A stretch of 64,000 bases of DNA from Cellulosimicrobium sp. Marseille-Q4280 (GCF_943181405.1 NZ_CALPBY010000005.1:365569-429568); one strand, 5' to 3'; numbered from the stretch's first letter, positions 8,350-16,751 are shown. The notes: generated by a model not told the origin, from the sequence alone. Numbers and translations are program-made.

Positions 8350-8636
8350 CAGGCGAGCCCCTCGGAGGCGATCGTGCCGGCCGCGTCGGTCGCGGCGTCG
8401 GCAACGCGGACGACGTCCTCGATCACGGGGTTGGAGAGCACCGTCGCGGCGGCCTCCTGCGCGGCGGCGAGGACCTCGGGCGTGACGTCGCCCTCGACCT
8501 CGAGCTCGAACCGCTTGCCCTGACGGACCGACGTGAACTGGGTGAAGCCGAGGCGCGGCAGCGCCCCGACGACGGCCTTGCCCTGCGGGTCCAGGATCTC
8601 GGGCTTGGGCATGACCTCGACGACGACGCGTCCCAC
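8349..8636 (-). CDS. purS: phosphoribosylformylglycinamidine synthase subunit PurS
   Basis: A 95-residue small subunit that bridges PurQ and PurL in the three-part FGAM synthase of Gram-positive bacteria. It shows the family opening [21 protein letters not shown] and the typical [21 protein letters not shown] chose the GTG at 8636 because AAGGAG lies five bases upstream and it gives the normal PurS length; the longer open frame upstream has no PurS features. First gene of a purS-purQ-GNAT operon. A TAGACT hexamer on the minus strand near 8760-8765 could be its -10 box. Confidence 0.93.
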   Translation of the reverse strand: MGRVVVEVMPKPEILDPQGKAVVGALPRLGFTQFTSVRQGKRFELEVEGDVTPEVLAAAQEAAATVLSNPVIEDVVRVADAATDAAGTIASEGLA

Positions 8637-8843
8637 GGGTGCTCCTTGGCGAAGAGTTCGGGAGGGCCGGGGCTCCGGGATCCCGGTCACGGGCGCGTGC
8701 TGCACGTGGCGGCACGTCACGGCGTGAGCGAGCGGGAGCCGACGGCGGGATTCCGCGGTCAGTCTACCCGCGCGCCGGGCGCGACCAGGTCGCCGTCCAA
8801 GGTCCCGGGAAGACGCCGACGGCCCGTGCGAACCGGCCCTTCG

Positions 8844-9455
8844 TCAGGGCTCGACGGCGCGCCTCGGTGCGACGGGGATGTTGCCGTCGAGCACGTGCTT
8901 GCGCCACGCGCGGGCGACATTCCTCTCGCGCCAAACCGCGCCTGCGAGAGCAAAGGTGGCCATGACCACGAGGACGATCCACGGCGAGAACGTCACGGGA
9001 CTCTGCCCGAACAGCCAGCCCTGCACCGCCGGCACCCCGAACCAGACCGTCAGCAGAATCACCATGTTGAACACATTCGTGCGCCAGGAGAACAGTGCCC
9101 CGTGGATGTCGTCCGCGACCCACCACCAGTAGCGCGCGGGGAGCCGCGCGTCGAACAGCCGGTAGAGCAGCCACCGCCCGAGCGTCGGGTGCTCGCGCCA
9201 CCGCAGCCCCCATCCCGCCCGGACGAGACCCCACGCCTCGCGGGCGCCGATTCCCGCCACGGAGGACGCGTCGTCGGTTGCGGGCGCGAGGTCCAGCAGG
9301 ACCCCGAGCGCCTCGTCGCCGTGCGCATCGCGCCACCGGAGCGGGTAGGCGCGGAGCCAGAACCGCGCGGAGCGTTCGTACCGCCCCCCGACACCCTCGC
9401 GACGACGGGGCTCGTCACCGTCCGCCTGCACGCTGCGGCGGCCGCCCGGCGTCAT
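8844..9455 (-). CDS. PadR-linked hypothetical membrane protein
   Basis: A 203-residue protein. The first part contains RFWLRAYPLRWRDAHGDEALGVLLDLA, a pattern I know from uncharacterised proteins encoded right after PadR regulators in actinobacteria. The second half has two or three membrane segments (NMVILLTVWFGVPAVQGWLF; WIVLVVMATFALAGAVW) and a basic C-terminal tail. The start overlaps the PadR stop (ATGA at 9452-9455), so the two form one operon, and it is the likely main target of the regulator. Its function is unknown. Confidence 0.7.
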   Translation of the reverse strand: MTPGGRRSVQADGDEPRRREGVGGRYERSARFWLRAYPLRWRDAHGDEALGVLLDLAPATDDASSVAGIGAREAWGLVRAGWGLRWREHPTLGRWLLYRLFDARLPARYWWWVADDIHGALFSWRTNVFNMVILLTVWFGVPAVQGWLFGQSPVTFSPWIVLVVMATFALAGAVWRERNVARAWRKHVLDGNIPVAPRRAVEP

Positions 9456-9826
9456 GCCGGTCCTCCGGCGGCAGCTGCGCCGTCCACGCCGGGCCGCCGG
9501 GAGAGCGACCGCCGTGCCCGCTCGGCGAGCTCGGCGAGGCGCACTGTCTCCGCGCGGGCAGCCCGTCGCCCGCCGCCCGTTGCACGGTAGTAGCGGCGTA
9601 GCCGACCGTCGACGACCTCTTCGCCCACGGCCTCGACGAGACCCGACGCGACGAGCCGGTCGAGGTTGCCGTACAGCGTTCCCGCGCCGAGCGAGGTGTG
9701 CCCGCCCGAGAGCTCGCGGACGGCCTGGATGACGGCGTACCCGTGACGTCGCTCCTCGACCAGGGCGAGGAGCACGAGGTACGACTGCTCCGTCATGCGG
9801 AAGCTATCGCCGGTCGCTGCGTTCAT
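9452..9826 (-). CDS. PadR family transcriptional regulator
   Basis: A 124-residue PadR-type winged-helix repressor. Family features are MTEQSYLVLLALVEERRHGYAVIQAVRELSGGHTSLGAGTLYGNLDRLVASGLV followed by the DGRLRRYYRATGGGRR wing. It is followed by a short C-terminal helix, as in PadR-s1 members. PadR repressors usually bind palindromic AT-rich operators at their own promoter and release on stress or drug signals. The ATG at 9826 has no spaced Shine-Dalgarno but lies six bases after a TATATA box, indicating a leaderless transcript. It is translationally coupled to the membrane protein downstream. Confidence 0.9.
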   Translation of the reverse strand: MNAATGDSFRMTEQSYLVLLALVEERRHGYAVIQAVRELSGGHTSLGAGTLYGNLDRLVASGLVEAVGEEVVDGRLRRYYRATGGGRRAARAETVRLAELAERARRSLSRRPGVDGAAAAGGPA

Positions 9827-9829
9827 CTC

Positions 9830-9841
9830 CGATATATATCG
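9830..9841. promoter_or_regulatory. AT-rich palindrome, PadR promoter and probable operator
   Basis: CGATATATATCG is a perfect 12-bp palindrome immediately before the PadR start codon. On the minus strand its TATATA acts as a good -10 box, with TTGGCG about 18 bp further upstream as a possible -35. In this very GC-rich sequence such an AT run is conspicuous. PadR binding here would block its own leaderless promoter. Confidence 0.55.
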
Positions 9842-9939
9842 CACAACGACCCATGGCGCCAAGGCTGCGTCGACGGAGCGCCACCGCGGCGGTGTGCGCT
9901 GTCCAGCACCCGCCGAGTCACTGTCAGAGGCTATCGCTA

Positions 9940-9961
9940 GTCTCGAACACGTGTTCGAGAC
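9940..9961. promoter_or_regulatory. LexA binding site (SOS box)
   Basis: A perfect 22-bp palindrome. Its core TCGAACACGTGTTCGA (9943-9958) exactly fits the actinobacterial/Gram-positive LexA consensus TCGAAC-N4-GTTCGA. It is 87 bp before the HNH gene at 10048. HNH/DUF222 (13E12-type) genes in mycobacteria are known to carry SOS boxes. Confidence 0.8.
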
Positions 9962-9975
9962 GCACGCTCGACCAC

Positions 9976-10018
9976 GCGTGCGAGGGCGGGGTCCTGCCCC
10001 TTCCCCGCCCTCGCACGC
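9976..10018 (+). terminator. strong hairpin between the SOS box and the HNH gene
   Basis: A 16-bp perfect inverted repeat (9976-9991 with 10003-10018) around an 11-base loop; the arms read GCGTGCGAGGGCGGGG and its complement. No T-run follows. It could be a terminator or attenuator in the leader of the SOS-controlled transcript, or the old 3' end of a deleted gene. Confidence 0.55.
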
Positions 10019-10047
10019 CTCACGACGCCAGCGGACGGAGACCGGTC

Positions 10048-10380
10048 ATGGCCGCACCACCACTCCCCCCGACCAGCGACCTCGCGACGACGGGCCGCCC
10101 CTCGGTGCGGACGGTCGCCGCGGTCCTCGCACGGGACGTCACGTGCACGTTCCCGGGGTGCGCCGTGCCGGCGTTCCGGTGCGACCTCGACCACGTGGTC
10201 GCCCCACGGCCCGGCGACGAGTCCGCGCACGCGGCGGACAACCTCGTCGCGCTGTGCCGGCACCACCACGTGGTGCGTGCCCGCGACGGGTGGCGTCCCA
10301 GCCTCCTGCACGACGGCACGGTCCGGTGGACGGCTCCGAGCGGTCACACCTACGTCCGCGCGGGAGCACGGACGGCGTGA
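10048..10380 (+). CDS. short HNH endonuclease, probable remnant of a DUF222/13E12-type protein
   Basis: A 110-residue protein consisting of almost nothing but an HNH nuclease domain. The zinc ligands C33-x4-C38 and C70/H73 and the catalytic H49, N65 and H74 are all visible in CTFPGC, DLDHV and NLVALCRHHH. Proteins of this kind are normally 400-500 residues, with an N-terminal DUF222 domain and the HNH at the C-terminus; that N-terminal part is missing. The ATG is preceded by GGAG at seven bases. The SOS box 87 bp upstream suggests that the promoter was kept while the DUF222 part was lost. The nuclease core looks intact. Confidence 0.7.
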   Translation: MAAPPLPPTSDLATTGRPSVRTVAAVLARDVTCTFPGCAVPAFRCDLDHVVAPRPGDESAHAADNLVALCRHHHVVRARDGWRPSLLHDGTVRWTAPSGHTYVRAGARTA

Positions 10381-10385
10381 ACGCC

Positions 10386-11378
10386 TCAGGCCAGCGACGA
10401 GCCCGTGAGCCGCTCGTAGGCCTCGAGGTACCGGTCGCGAGTGCGGGCCACGACGTCCGCGGGCAGCGGCGGGGGCGGCGCGTCGGCCGAGCGGTCCCAG
10501 CCAGACTCCGGCGAGGTCAGCCAGTCGCGCACGTACTGCTTGTCGAAGCTGGGCTGCGCACGGCCGGGCTCCCACTGGTCCGCGGGCCAGAACCGCGACG
10601 AGTCGGGCGTGAGCACCTCGTCGCCGAGCACGGTCGCGCCCGTGGTCGGGTCCACCCCGAACTCCAGCTTGGTGTCCGCGAGGATCACACCGCGCTCGCG
10701 CGCGATCTCGTCCGCCCGCGCGTACACCGCGAGGGTGAGGCCGCGCAGCCGCGTCGCGTCCTCGACGCCGATCTGCTCCGCGACCACCTCGAACGACACG
10801 TTCTCGTCGTGCTCCCCGACGGCGGCCTTCGTCGCGGGGGTGAAGATCGGCTCGGGCAGGCGCGAGCCGTCGACCAGGCCGTCGGGCAGCGGCACGCCGC
10901 ACACGCCGCCGCCGGCTCGGTACTCGACGAGGCCCGAGCCCGTGAGGTAGCCACGCGCGACGCACTCCACCGGGAACATGTCGAGCCGGCGGCAGATCAT
11001 CGCGCGGCCAGCGACGACGTCGGGCACGAGCCCGTCGCCGGGCTCGGCCGACACCTCGGTCGACACGACGTGGTTCGGCACGAGGTCGGCCAGCTGCTCG
11101 AACCACCACAGGCTGAGCTGCGTGAGCACGACGCCCTTGTCCGGGATGCCCGGCGACAGCACGTGGTCGTACGCGCTGACCCGGTCGCTCGCCACGACGA
11201 GGACCACGTCGCCGAGCGGGTGCACCCCGCCGACGGCGGGCAGGTCCGGCTCGTAGAGGTCCCGGACCTTGCCCGAGTAGACGTGGCGCCAGCCCGGCAG
11301 CTCGAGCGTGGCGGTGTCGAACGCGTCGGCCTCGCCGAGCGAGAGCGGCGGCGTGTGGTCCCGTGGCGTGTCAGTCAC
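10386..11378 (-). CDS. purC: phosphoribosylaminoimidazole-succinocarboxamide synthase
   Basis: A 330-residue SAICAR synthetase, which joins CAIR and aspartate using ATP (step 8 of purine synthesis). Signatures are GWRHVYSGKVRDLYEP (ATP loop), VASDRVSAYDHVL, ECVARGYLTGSG, LADTKLEFGVD and LTPDSSRFWP. The length fits the longer actinobacterial PurC. The GTG start at 11378 leaves only 18 bp to the divergent AAA ATPase gene, so the promoter must lie inside or very near the neighbouring coding sequence. The stop is 5 bp from the convergent HNH gene. Confidence 0.95.
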   Translation of the reverse strand: MTDTPRDHTPPLSLGEADAFDTATLELPGWRHVYSGKVRDLYEPDLPAVGGVHPLGDVVLVVASDRVSAYDHVLSPGIPDKGVVLTQLSLWWFEQLADLVPNHVVSTEVSAEPGDGLVPDVVAGRAMICRRLDMFPVECVARGYLTGSGLVEYRAGGGVCGVPLPDGLVDGSRLPEPIFTPATKAAVGEHDENVSFEVVAEQIGVEDATRLRGLTLAVYARADEIARERGVILADTKLEFGVDPTTGATVLGDEVLTPDSSRFWPADQWEPGRAQPSFDKQYVRDWLTSPESGWDRSADAPPPPLPADVVARTRDRYLEAYERLTGSSLA

Positions 11379-11384
11379 GGGCCC

Positions 11385-11390
11385 TAGTTT
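11385..11390 (+). promoter_or_regulatory. -10 box of a leaderless promoter for the AAA ATPase gene
   Basis: TAGTTT, six bases before the ATG at 11397, within the 18-bp gap to purC. No ribosome-binding site is possible in between. Confidence 0.45.
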
Positions 11391-11396
11391 CGCACC

Positions 11397-12863
11397 ATGC
11401 ACTTCACGCCCTCCGCCGCGTCCGCGCCCGAGCCTGCCGACGACCTCGCCGACGACGAGCGGACCGCCGACTTCCTGGACACGTTCTCGACGTTCATGGC
11501 CGTGGTGAACCAGCGCAGCCAGCGACAGCAGGCCGGATCCGCTCCCTCGGTCGCGTCCGTGCTGCGCGAGCACCTCGGTGCCGACCCGCGCGGCCTGGCC
11601 GTGGTCTCCGAGACCGTCTCCTCGCTCCGCCAGGTCGACGCGGACGTGGCGCTCGAGGTCGTGATGGCCCGGCACGGCGGCGGACGGCTCGTCGGCGTCG
11701 GTGGTGGCGAGCAGCGCATGCACACGTCGTTCTCGGAGATCGTCGAGCACTCGACCCTGTGGCAGCAGTTCCCCGTCGGAGCGGTCGACTACGCGCGCGC
11801 GGCGACCGGACCGGACTCCGACCGGCGGACCGTCGCCTTCGGCCTGCACCTCTTCACGCACGCGAGCACCCCGGTCGCCGTGCTCCAGCGTGCGGGCAGC
11901 CCTCGGCACGGGAACGAGGCAGCCCTGGAAGTCATGTGCCAGGGCGAGGACGCGGCGCTCGAGCTCCTCGCCGAGCTGCGTACCGCCATGGTGGAGCACA
12001 GCGTGCTGCGCGGGCAGGTCGTCACCTTCACGACGTCCGACTTCGGCCCCACGGCAGGGGGTCTCACGTTCCTGCGACGCGACCGGGTCCCCGCGTCGGA
12101 CGTCGTGCTCCCCGAGGGCACGCTGGGCCGCATCGAGCGTCAGGTCGTCGGGGTCGCCCGTCACCGGGAGGCGCTGCGGGTGGCAGGTCAGCACCTCAAG
12201 CGGGGCGTCCTGCTGTACGGACCGCCCGGCACCGGCAAGACGCACACCGTGCGCCACCTCGTCGGCGAGAGCCCCGGCACCACCGTGCTGCTGCTCGCCG
12301 GAGGGGCGCTGCAGCTCGTGCGGCTCGCCGCCGAGACCGCGCGCGCGATGCAGCCCGCGATCATCGTCCTCGAGGACTGCGACCTCATCGCGGAGGACCG
12401 GTCGTTCCACGGCGGACCCCAGCCGTTGCTCTTCGAGGTGCTCGACGCGATGGACGGCCTCGGGAACGACGCCGACGTCGCGTTCCTGCTCACCACCAAC
12501 CGCGCCGACCTCCTCGAGCGCGCCCTCGCGCAACGCCCCGGGCGCGTGGACCTCGCCGTCGAGATCCCGCTCCCGGACCAGGACGCGCGACGGCGTCTCT
12601 TCGAGCTCTACCGAGGAGGGTTGCCGTTCGCGCCCGCGACCCTCGACGCCGCGGCGGAAGGCACCGACGGCGTCACCGCCTCGTTCGTCAAGGAGGTGAT
12701 CCGGCGCGCGGTGCTCCGTGCGGCCGAGGCGGGCCGCGGCCCGACGGACGACGATCTGCTGACCGCCGTCCACGAGATGACCGAGGACGAGGAGCGCATC
12801 ACCCGGTCGCTCCTCGGCTCGTCGCCCGACGCCGAGCAGTGGCCCGACGTCGACGAGGAGTGA
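11397..12863 (+). CDS. AAA family ATPase
   Basis: A 488-residue protein. Residues 1-250 form an uncharacterised N-terminal region; 265-420 are an AAA core with Walker A GPPGTGKT (275-282), Walker B IIVLEDCD (322-329), sensor 1 LLTTN (365-369) and an arginine finger in QRPGRVD (380-384). The Walker B acidic pair is in the order Glu-Asp (EDCD), as in the Bcs1-like group, instead of the usual Asp-Glu. The very acidic C-terminus ends DVDEE. It probably remodels or disassembles a protein partner, but which one is unknown. The gene is divergent from purC by only 18 bp and probably leaderless. Confidence 0.85.
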   Translation: MHFTPSAASAPEPADDLADDERTADFLDTFSTFMAVVNQRSQRQQAGSAPSVASVLREHLGADPRGLAVVSETVSSLRQVDADVALEVVMARHGGGRLVGVGGGEQRMHTSFSEIVEHSTLWQQFPVGAVDYARAATGPDSDRRTVAFGLHLFTHASTPVAVLQRAGSPRHGNEAALEVMCQGEDAALELLAELRTAMVEHSVLRGQVVTFTTSDFGPTAGGLTFLRRDRVPASDVVLPEGTLGRIERQVVGVARHREALRVAGQHLKRGVLLYGPPGTGKTHTVRHLVGESPGTTVLLLAGGALQLVRLAAETARAMQPAIIVLEDCDLIAEDRSFHGGPQPLLFEVLDAMDGLGNDADVAFLLTTNRADLLERALAQRPGRVDLAVEIPLPDQDARRRLFELYRGGLPFAPATLDAAAEGTDGVTASFVKEVIRRAVLRAAEAGRGPTDDDLLTAVHEMTEDEERITRSLLGSSPDAEQWPDVDEE

Positions 12864-12887
12864 CGTCCCTCGGGATCAGGCGGGGGC

Positions 12888-14210
12888 TCAGCCCGCGGTC
12901 GCGACGCCCCCGGCGGCAGCCGTCGCCGCGATGTCGGTCCGGTGGTGCGAGCCGGGCAGCACGATGCGGTCGACCGCGGCGTACGCGCGACGTCTCGCCT
13001 CGGCGAGGTCAGCGCCCTGCGCGACCACCGAGAGGACGCGGCCGCCCGACGCGACCAGCCCGCCGTCGTCGTCGCGAGACGTCCCGGCGTGCAGCACGTG
13101 CACGCCCTCGACGTCCTCGGCCGCGTCGATACCCGTGATCGGGTCGCCGCCGCGCACCGTACCGGGGTAGCCGTGCGCGGCGACGACCACGGTGACCGAC
13201 GCGTCGTCGGACCACGAGAGCCGGGGCTGCTCGGCGAGCCGGCCCTGTGCCGCGGCGAGCATGAGCGCGGACAGCGGGGTGAGGAGCCGTGCGAGCACCG
13301 ACTGGGTCTCCGGGTCGCCGAACCGTGCGTTGAACTCGACGACCCGCGTCCCGCGGCTCGTCAGCGCGAGGCCGACGTAGAGCACCCCGACGAACGGGGT
13401 CCCGCGTCGCGCCATCTCGTCGATCGTCGGCTGCGCGACGCGCGCGACGACCTCGTCCACCAGCCCGTCCGGCGCCCACGGCAGCGGGCTGTACGCGCCC
13501 ATGCCGCCCGTGTTCGGGCCGGCGTCCCCGTCGAACGCGCGCTTGAAGTCCTGGGCGGGCTGCAGCGGCACGACGGTCGCGCCGTCGGACAGGCAGAACA
13601 GCGACACCTCGGGTCCGTCGAGGTACTCCTCGACGACGACGCGCGGGTCCTCGGGCGTCCCGTCCGCGGCTGTCCGTGGGGACGAGAAGCACGCCGCCGC
13701 GTGCTCGAGCGCCGCCTGCCGGTCCTCCGTGACGACGACGCCCTTGCCCGCGGCGAGGCCGTCGTCCTTGATGACGTAGGGGGGGCCGAACGCGTCGACC
13801 GCCGCAGCGACCTCGTCGACGTCCGTGCACACGTGCGCGAGCGCCGTCGGCACGGACGCGGCGGCCATGACCTCCTTGGCGAAGGCCTTGGAGCCCTCGA
13901 GCCGCGCGGCCTCCGCGGAGGGGCCGAACACCGGGACCCCGGCGGCGCGCACGGCGTCGCCCACGCCGGCGACGAGGGGCGCCTCCGGGCCGACCACGAC
14001 GAGGTCCGCGCCGAGCTCCGTCGCGAGCGCGGCGACCGCAGCACCGTCGAGCTGGTCGACGCGGTGCAGCGTCGCCTCGGCGGCGATCCCCGGGTTGCCG
14101 GGCGCCGCGTGGATCTCGTGCGGCGCGGTGCCGAGGCGGTCGGCCTCGCGCGCGACGGCGTGGACGATGGCGTGCTCGCGGGCACCGGTCCCGACGACGA
14201 GGATCTTCAC
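12888..14210 (-). CDS. purD: phosphoribosylamine-glycine ligase
   Basis: A 440-residue GAR synthetase (ATP-grasp fold), which adds glycine to phosphoribosylamine (step 2 of purine synthesis). Visible marks are MKILVVGTGAREHAIVHA, VVGPEAPLVAGVGDAVR, the ATP-grasp lysines in YVIKDDGLAAGKGVVV, GPNTGGMGAYSP (a PurD signature) and VEFNARFGDPETQ. The start ATG at 14210 agrees with the family N-terminus. It lies on the same strand as purA with about 50 bp between, so the two are probably co-transcribed. Confidence 0.95.
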   Translation of the reverse strand: MKILVVGTGAREHAIVHAVAREADRLGTAPHEIHAAPGNPGIAAEATLHRVDQLDGAAVAALATELGADLVVVGPEAPLVAGVGDAVRAAGVPVFGPSAEAARLEGSKAFAKEVMAAASVPTALAHVCTDVDEVAAAVDAFGPPYVIKDDGLAAGKGVVVTEDRQAALEHAAACFSSPRTAADGTPEDPRVVVEEYLDGPEVSLFCLSDGATVVPLQPAQDFKRAFDGDAGPNTGGMGAYSPLPWAPDGLVDEVVARVAQPTIDEMARRGTPFVGVLYVGLALTSRGTRVVEFNARFGDPETQSVLARLLTPLSALMLAAAQGRLAEQPRLSWSDDASVTVVVAAHGYPGTVRGGDPITGIDAAEDVEGVHVLHAGTSRDDDGGLVASGGRVLSVVAQGADLAEARRRAYAAVDRIVLPGSHHRTDIAATAAAGGVATAG

Positions 14211-14259
14211 GGGCGCCGAGTCTACCGAGGATGTCCCCGCGGCCCTCCGACGACGGGGC

Positions 14260-15546
14260 TCAGTGGATGAGGTCGTGCCGCGGGATGATCGCGTCGCGGC
14301 TCGGGCCGACGCCGATCGCCGACATCCGCGTCCCGGACATCTCCTCGAGCGCGAGCACGTAGCGCTGCGCGTTCACCGGCAGGTCCTCGAACGTGCGGGC
14401 GCCGGAGATGTCCTCCCACCAGCCGTCGAGCTCCTCGTAGATCGGCGTCGCGTGGTGGAACGCCGTCTGGTCGAGGGGCATCTCGTCGTGGCGGACGCCG
14501 TCGACGTCGTACGCGACGCAGACCGGGACCTTCTCGAAGCCCGTGAGGATGTCGAGCTTGGTGAGCACCATGTCGGTGATCCCGTTGACGCGCGTCGCGT
14601 AGCGCGCGATGACCGAGTCGTACCAGCCGCAGCGCCGCGCGCGACCCGTCGTCACGCCGTACTCGCCGCCCTGCTTGAGCAGGTACTCGCCGTTCGCGTC
14701 GAAGAGCTCGGTGGGGAACGGCCCCTCGCCCACGCGCGTCGTGTACGCCTTGATGACGCCGATGACCGAGCCGATGCGCGTCGGACCGACGCCCGACCCC
14801 GTGAGCGCGCCGCCCGCCGTCGCGTTCGACGACGTGACGAACGGGTAGGTGCCGTGGTCGACGTCGAGCATGGTCGCCTGGCCACCCTCGAAGAGGACGT
14901 TCTTGCCCTCGTCGAGCGCCTTGTTCAGCACGAGCGACGTGTCGGCGACCATCGGCTTGATGCGCTCCGCGTACTGCAGGAGCTCCGCGAGCGTCTCGTC
15001 GACGGTGATCGCGCGGCGGTTGTAGACCTTGACCAGCAGGTGGTTCTTCTGGTCGAGCGAGCCCTCGATCTTCTCCGCGAGGATCTTCTCGTCGAACAGG
15101 TCCCACATCCGGATGCCGACGCGGTTGATCTTGTCCGCGTACGCCGGGCCGATGCCACGGCCGGTCGTGCCGATGCGGCGCTTGCCGAGGAAGCGCTCGC
15201 TCACCTTGTCGATCGTGCGGTGGTAGCCCGCGATGATCTGCGCCGACCCCGAGACGAGCAGCTTCGAGACGTCGACGCCGCGCGCGACGAGGTCGTCGAG
15301 CTCCTGGAACAGGACCTCGATGTCCACGACGACACCGTTCGCGATGACGGGCGTGACGCCGGGCGACAGGATGCCCGACGGGAGCAGGTGCAGCGCGTAC
15401 TTCTCGTCGCCGATGACGACGGTGTGGCCGGCGTTGTTGCCGCCGTTGAACTTCACCACGTAGTCGACGCGCGACCCGAGGAGGTCTGTCGCCTTGCCCT
15501 TGCCTTCGTCGCCCCACTGGGCACCGATGAGCACCACGCCTGGCAT
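14260..15546 (-). CDS. purA: adenylosuccinate synthase
   Basis: A 428-residue enzyme that makes adenylosuccinate from IMP, aspartate and GTP, the first step to AMP. It opens with [23 protein letters not shown] (P-loop-like GTP site) and contains [51 protein letters not shown] and RRCGWYDS. I placed the start at 15546, where GGGGAA precedes the ATG and the family N-terminus begins; the upstream extension is not PurA-like. The 254 bp before it holds promoters for this gene (TAAACT near 15700 on the minus strand) and for the divergent DUF3151 gene. Confidence 0.95.
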   Translation of the reverse strand: MPGVVLIGAQWGDEGKGKATDLLGSRVDYVVKFNGGNNAGHTVVIGDEKYALHLLPSGILSPGVTPVIANGVVVDIEVLFQELDDLVARGVDVSKLLVSGSAQIIAGYHRTIDKVSERFLGKRRIGTTGRGIGPAYADKINRVGIRMWDLFDEKILAEKIEGSLDQKNHLLVKVYNRRAITVDETLAELLQYAERIKPMVADTSLVLNKALDEGKNVLFEGGQATMLDVDHGTYPFVTSSNATAGGALTGSGVGPTRIGSVIGVIKAYTTRVGEGPFPTELFDANGEYLLKQGGEYGVTTGRARRCGWYDSVIARYATRVNGITDMVLTKLDILTGFEKVPVCVAYDVDGVRHDEMPLDQTAFHHATPIYEELDGWWEDISGARTFEDLPVNAQRYVLALEEMSGTRMSAIGVGPSRDAIIPRHDLIH

Positions 15547-15799
15547 GGATTCCCCACTTTCGACTGCCTGTTCCTCGGGCCGGTCATGTCGTGCGCGCGT
15601 CGATCGCGCGACAGGTGCCGGTCGTGCCCGACGGCGCGGCTCCCGCGGGGCCCGAGGCGTCCCCCGGGCGGCAGTCACCCGGGGACCGCGACGAGTTTAC
15701 CGGTCGTTGACCTTCGGGGTGCAGGCCGTCCACGGCGCGCCGCCCGCGGGCTGCCGAACCCCGGGAGCCGCACGACCCCGGGTTCGGCACAATGGGCCC

Positions 15800-16234
15800 A
15801 TGAGCGACTCCCACCAGAACCTCCTCGACGGACCGGCGCCGGTCCGTCTCCCCGACGACTTCGCCGCCGTGCGCGACGGCCTCGACGCCGGGGGCGACCC
15901 GTACGAGATCGCGGCGCGCGAGCCCGCGTCGTCGCTCGCGTGGGCGTTCCTCGCCGAGGACTACCTCCACGAGAACGGCTCGAAGGGCGCCGTGACCGCG
16001 TACGCGTTCGCCCGCACGGGCTACCACCGCGGTCTCGACGCGCTGCGCCGCGCGGGTTGGCGGGGCCAGGGACCCATCCCCGCCGACCACGTCCCCAACC
16101 AGGGCTTCCTGCGCGCGCTGCTCGCGCTCGCCGAGTGCGCCGCGTACATCGGCGAGGTCGACGAGGCCGAGCGCTGCGAGCAGTTCCTGCGCGCGTCCGG
16201 CACGTCCGCCGACGAGGTGCGCGCCCTGCGCTGA
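15800..16234 (+). CDS. DUF3151 family protein
   Basis: A 144-residue protein of unknown function, specific to actinobacteria. Family pattern: NLLDGPAPVRLPDDF at the N-terminus, SSLAWAFLAEDYLHE, AYAFARTGYHRGLDALRRAGWRGQGPIPADHVPNQGFLRALLALA and ERCEQFLR. The repeated helix pattern looks TPR-like. In many actinobacteria this gene sits between fba and purA, as here. The ATG is preceded by CACAAT six bases upstream and no Shine-Dalgarno, so leaderless translation is possible. Confidence 0.85.
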   Translation: MSDSHQNLLDGPAPVRLPDDFAAVRDGLDAGGDPYEIAAREPASSLAWAFLAEDYLHENGSKGAVTAYAFARTGYHRGLDALRRAGWRGQGPIPADHVPNQGFLRALLALAECAAYIGEVDEAERCEQFLRASGTSADEVRALR

Positions 16235-16304
16235 GCGGGCGCCGCCGGGCTCGTCGGTCGGCGCAGCCGCAGAGCCGCGGGGTGCAGGTGCTCCAGGCCG
16301 CGTC

Positions 16305-16310
16305 TACAGT
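16305..16310 (+). promoter_or_regulatory. -10 box of a leaderless promoter for the STAS gene at 16318
   Basis: TACAGT, seven bases before the ATG at 16318, with no ribosome-binding site between. Confidence 0.4.
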
Positions 16311-16317
16311 CGACAGC

Positions 16318-16680
16318 ATGATCGAGATCGCCACCTCCCCCGCGACGACGACGCTCGTCATCACCGGGGACCTCGATCTCGCCGAGCGTGACCAGTTCCC
16401 GGAGATCGCGGCGCGCGTCGTCGGGCTGCGGCGCCAGCTCCTCGTCATCGACATGTGCCGCGTGACGTTCATGGACTCGACGGGCGCGGCGTTCCTCATC
16501 TCGCTCGCCGACTCCGGCCGCAAGCGCGGCGGTGCGACGGTCCTGCGCGGCTGCGACGACCGTGACCTCTTCGTCCTGGAGGTCTGCGGCGCGCTCGAGC
16601 TGTTCCGCATCGACGCGGACCACCGCTGCGAGCCCGCGACGCCGCCGTCGGGGTTCGCCAAGGTCGAGCCCCAGGCCTAG
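16318..16680 (+). CDS. STAS-domain anti-sigma factor antagonist
   Basis: A 120-residue single-domain protein of the SpoIIAA/RsbV type. The switch region VIDMCRVTFMDSTGAAFLISLAD contains the DST motif, whose serine or threonine is the residue phosphorylated by the partner anti-sigma kinase. When dephosphorylated, such proteins bind the kinase and free a sigma factor. The divergently placed PP2C phosphatase/kinase gene at 16752 and a second STAS gene at 19165 are obvious partners. A hairpin follows directly after the stop. Confidence 0.85.
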   Translation: MIEIATSPATTTLVITGDLDLAERDQFPEIAARVVGLRRQLLVIDMCRVTFMDSTGAAFLISLADSGRKRGGATVLRGCDDRDLFVLEVCGALELFRIDADHRCEPATPPSGFAKVEPQA

Positions 16681-16712
16681 CACCTGCTCCCCGCGTGCGC
16701 CGGGAGCAGGTG
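16681..16712 (+). terminator. terminator hairpin after the STAS gene
   Basis: CACCTGCTCCC (16681-16691) pairs perfectly with GGGAGCAGGTG (16702-16712) over a 10-base loop, directly after the TAG stop. No strong T-run follows, as is common in high-GC actinobacteria. Confidence 0.65.
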
Positions 16713-16718
16713 TTCCCG

Positions 16719-16748
16719 GCGACGCCTACCTGCGCGACGCCTACCTGC
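16719..16748. repeat. perfect 15-bp tandem duplication
   Basis: GCGACGCCTACCTGC occurs twice head to tail (16719-16733 and 16734-16748) in the 39-bp gap between the terminator and the end of the SpoIIE-type gene. Probably a slippage duplication. Confidence 0.8.
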
Positions 16749-16751
16749 CGG

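Noticed and set aside
10386-12773. Single 795-residue minus-strand protein containing PurC
   Set aside because: The PurC domain begins at 11378; the upstream part is the shadow of the AAA ATPase gene.
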